From: Synaphobranchus kaupii
Taxonomy: Eukaryota; Chordata; Actinopteri; Anguilliformes; Synaphobranchidae
NCBI GenBank assembly: GCA_029718625.1
Contig: CM056376.1
Span: 88,727,675-88,791,674 of the forward strand
DNA length: 64,000 nt
Direction: 5' to 3'
Position 1 is the first letter of the stretch, and every line of letters starts with the position of its first letter. Positions 55,701-58,700 of this stretch are shown piece after piece. The translations under genes and the position numbers were made by a program. The notes under the pieces are model-generated. The model saw nothing but the letters and a program-made list of their open reading frames with translations, ran no database searches and was not told where the DNA came from.

Positions 55701-58700
55701 AGAGACTGTGAGAGGCTAGGCTAATCGCATATGACACATACTGTACGTACTTACAAACCGCAATTTAACTCAATAAAAGTCAAGTGAAGACCCTGGACGC
55801 CACTTTGACCACTCGGAGCACTAAGACCCCTCGCAACATCTTCACGTGTGCCTAACTATGCAGATAAGTCTCCCCAGGAGATGCCAGCGTCACTGTGGAA
55901 AAACCGTCCCTGTAAACGTGGAGATTGTGTTGTTAGACTCCAAGGAGAGTTCAATTTTTGGCTCGTTATGACATTGCGAATAATGAATTGCGTCGTAATG
56001 ACCTTGTGTATAATGAGTTGTGTCATAATGAACACCTGCTGCAGATTCCAACTTCGTATGCGTTTTTAATAGCCGTGCCGTAAAAGTTCATTTTGTTTTA
56101 TGCAGCACAAGTTTCCCCCAGCGTTTGATCGAAAATGATAAATCTGAATTAGAACTGAGCATGTTCATCGGTGTATGTCAGAACTGCCTTCTACACTATA
56201 ACAATTAAGTTTTTCTAAGCTGCCAACAATTTAGGAATGTTAGAACACCAGTTCATAGAAATGCATGCTGGGACATGTGCATGTATTAAAGTCATGTAAG
56301 TTTATCTTGGCAGCTACAACCTTGGCTTCATGCAGCAAAATCAGTGTTTCAATTAGCATTTGCGTTCATAAATAATGTTTTGAGCATAGCTGCCTCCATT
56401 TATTACCCCGGAAATGTGTTGTTTCAGCAAAGGCTTGGGGGTCAAAGAAATGGTGTGTCAACACTTGTCTTTCCATGGTCTACATAGCCAATGGCAGAGT
56501 TTTCGATATATAGGATTTGGACAGTGTAACTCACTGATAAATCATTATCGTCTCCAGGGAGAACTCGGACCAGACGGAGCCAAAGGGGAGAAAGGAGACC
56601 CAGGACTGTCTGTAAGTGCCCTCTCCACGTGGTTAAAGAGTGTACTGAGCCAATAATAGGCTTTGAAACACCAAAGGTGGGGTTTCAAAAATAATGAATG
56701 GTGTCAGTTATACTTGTGTTTCAAAACTTTGTTTTTGAACTCAAATGTGAGCTAAAACTCTCATTTTGGATCATGGAGCCAGTGCTGTCACTGCCAAAAG
56801 AAACAAAACTCACATGACTCAAAAATATGCATATGTCCCAGCATGCTAGAAACATTCAAATGTATTCTGGGGGCAATTGTAACAGGGGTCATTTGTAACA
56901 CTTTTTGTTACAATTGCCCCAACCCTGAACACATGAAACTAGCTAGTTTGGCGGGTAGGAACAACGTCATTGAAACTTGACTATGATATCAAAAGTTAGA
57001 CAACATTTTCTGATCAAGAGTAGACAACTACTGAATCAAGATGGCAAGAGAAGAACAATGGTCAAGACATTTCTTTTTTTATACCTCCAAAACCAGTCTT
57101 TGTTAAAAAAAAAGAGCAGAGGATGGGGCATCGGTTGGTCTTTGGGCACACAGAGAGGGAACATCAATGCACATGTGCAAAGTGAGAATCTCAGCTCTAG
57201 CTTGTTTCAGATTGGTGCAATTTTACAGTGTTGCATTTGCCCCCTGTTACAATTTCCCCCAGAATTCTTTATACAATACATATAATAATGTGTGTATATG
57301 TATATATATATATAGATATATATATATATGGCAATTTTATCCATTTTAAATTAAATGTACAACACAATAAAGTGTGCAAAAAGTGAAGGGGGTTGAATAA
57401 TTTTGAGTGCAACTGTTATATATTTTTGCCCATCAATCTACACTCAACAACCCCGAATGACAAAGTGAAAACATGCTTTTAGAAATTTTTGCAAATGTAT
57501 TAAAAATCAAAAACTGAAATTTCTCATGTGCATAAGTATTCAAACCCTTTGCTTTAATGTATTTTTAAAGTATCATATTTCATATTTGGTCACAGGTTTG
57601 CATGCTGTTACTTCCTGATGTCTGTGACCCATCAACATCAAAAGACTCTCACATCAAAAAGACTATGGATGGATCACTTTATCAGGAGAAGAAACCCTTC
57701 AAGTGATCCATCCGTATCTACTCCATATCTGGCCGTAGAGTGATGGTTTGGGGCTCGTTTGATATCTTAGACCCTTGATAACTTAGATCCATTTCGCCAG
57801 TCATGTGTTCCATACTGTGCCAGTGTAATTTACAGCTGAACCTAGTCTCACCCTCCAATTCCCATACAGAACCAGTCAAATGCAGAGTGGTTGTAGTATC
57901 ACTTGTAACAGTACCTGAATATAAGATATCGAGAGTCTTTTGATGTTGATGGGTCACAGACTTCAGGAAGTAACAGCATCCAAAGATATGCGACCAATAT
58001 GAAATATGATACTTTAAAAATACATTAAAGCAAAGGGTTTGAATACTCATGCACATGAGAGATTTCAGTTTTAGATTTTTAAGACATTTGCAAAAATTTC
58101 TAAAAACACTTTTTCGTTTTCACTTTGTCATTATGGGTTATTGATTGTAGATTGATGGGCAAAAATGGCAATTTTATCCATTTAAAATTGAATCTACAAC
58201 ACAAAGTGTGCAAAAAGTGAAGGGGGTTGAATAATTTTGAGTGCAACTGTATATATACATTTTAAAGTAGTTTCAATTTGTTTTATATAGTGCTGAAGTC
58301 ATAAAAGCAGCTGGTGGTATGATTAGGTTATAACAGAATAACAGTATGGATGAATAAGAGATCAATGAGCATATCTGATATGTAAACAACCTGTCATGTA
58401 ACTTCGACTCAGATGAGCTTATATCATTGAACAGAGAGAGTGAAAGGTGTCCCAGTGTATTGGTATGAGTTAAGAGATAGCAGCAGGAAGGCAGTGTTCA
58501 TGGCAGGAACTTGGTGCAGGCCTGCAGTAGAGAGGTGTTGTGAGGCAGAAAACAAAGGAACGGGGTCTTTCTGCGATCTCCGTCTGGCAGGTAGAAGAGG
58601 TGAGGGAGCTGGTGACAAAGGAGCTGGCAGATAAATGTGGTGAGTAATGAAAATAATAACACTCAATTATCACCATCATCATCATCATTCTACTATGTAA

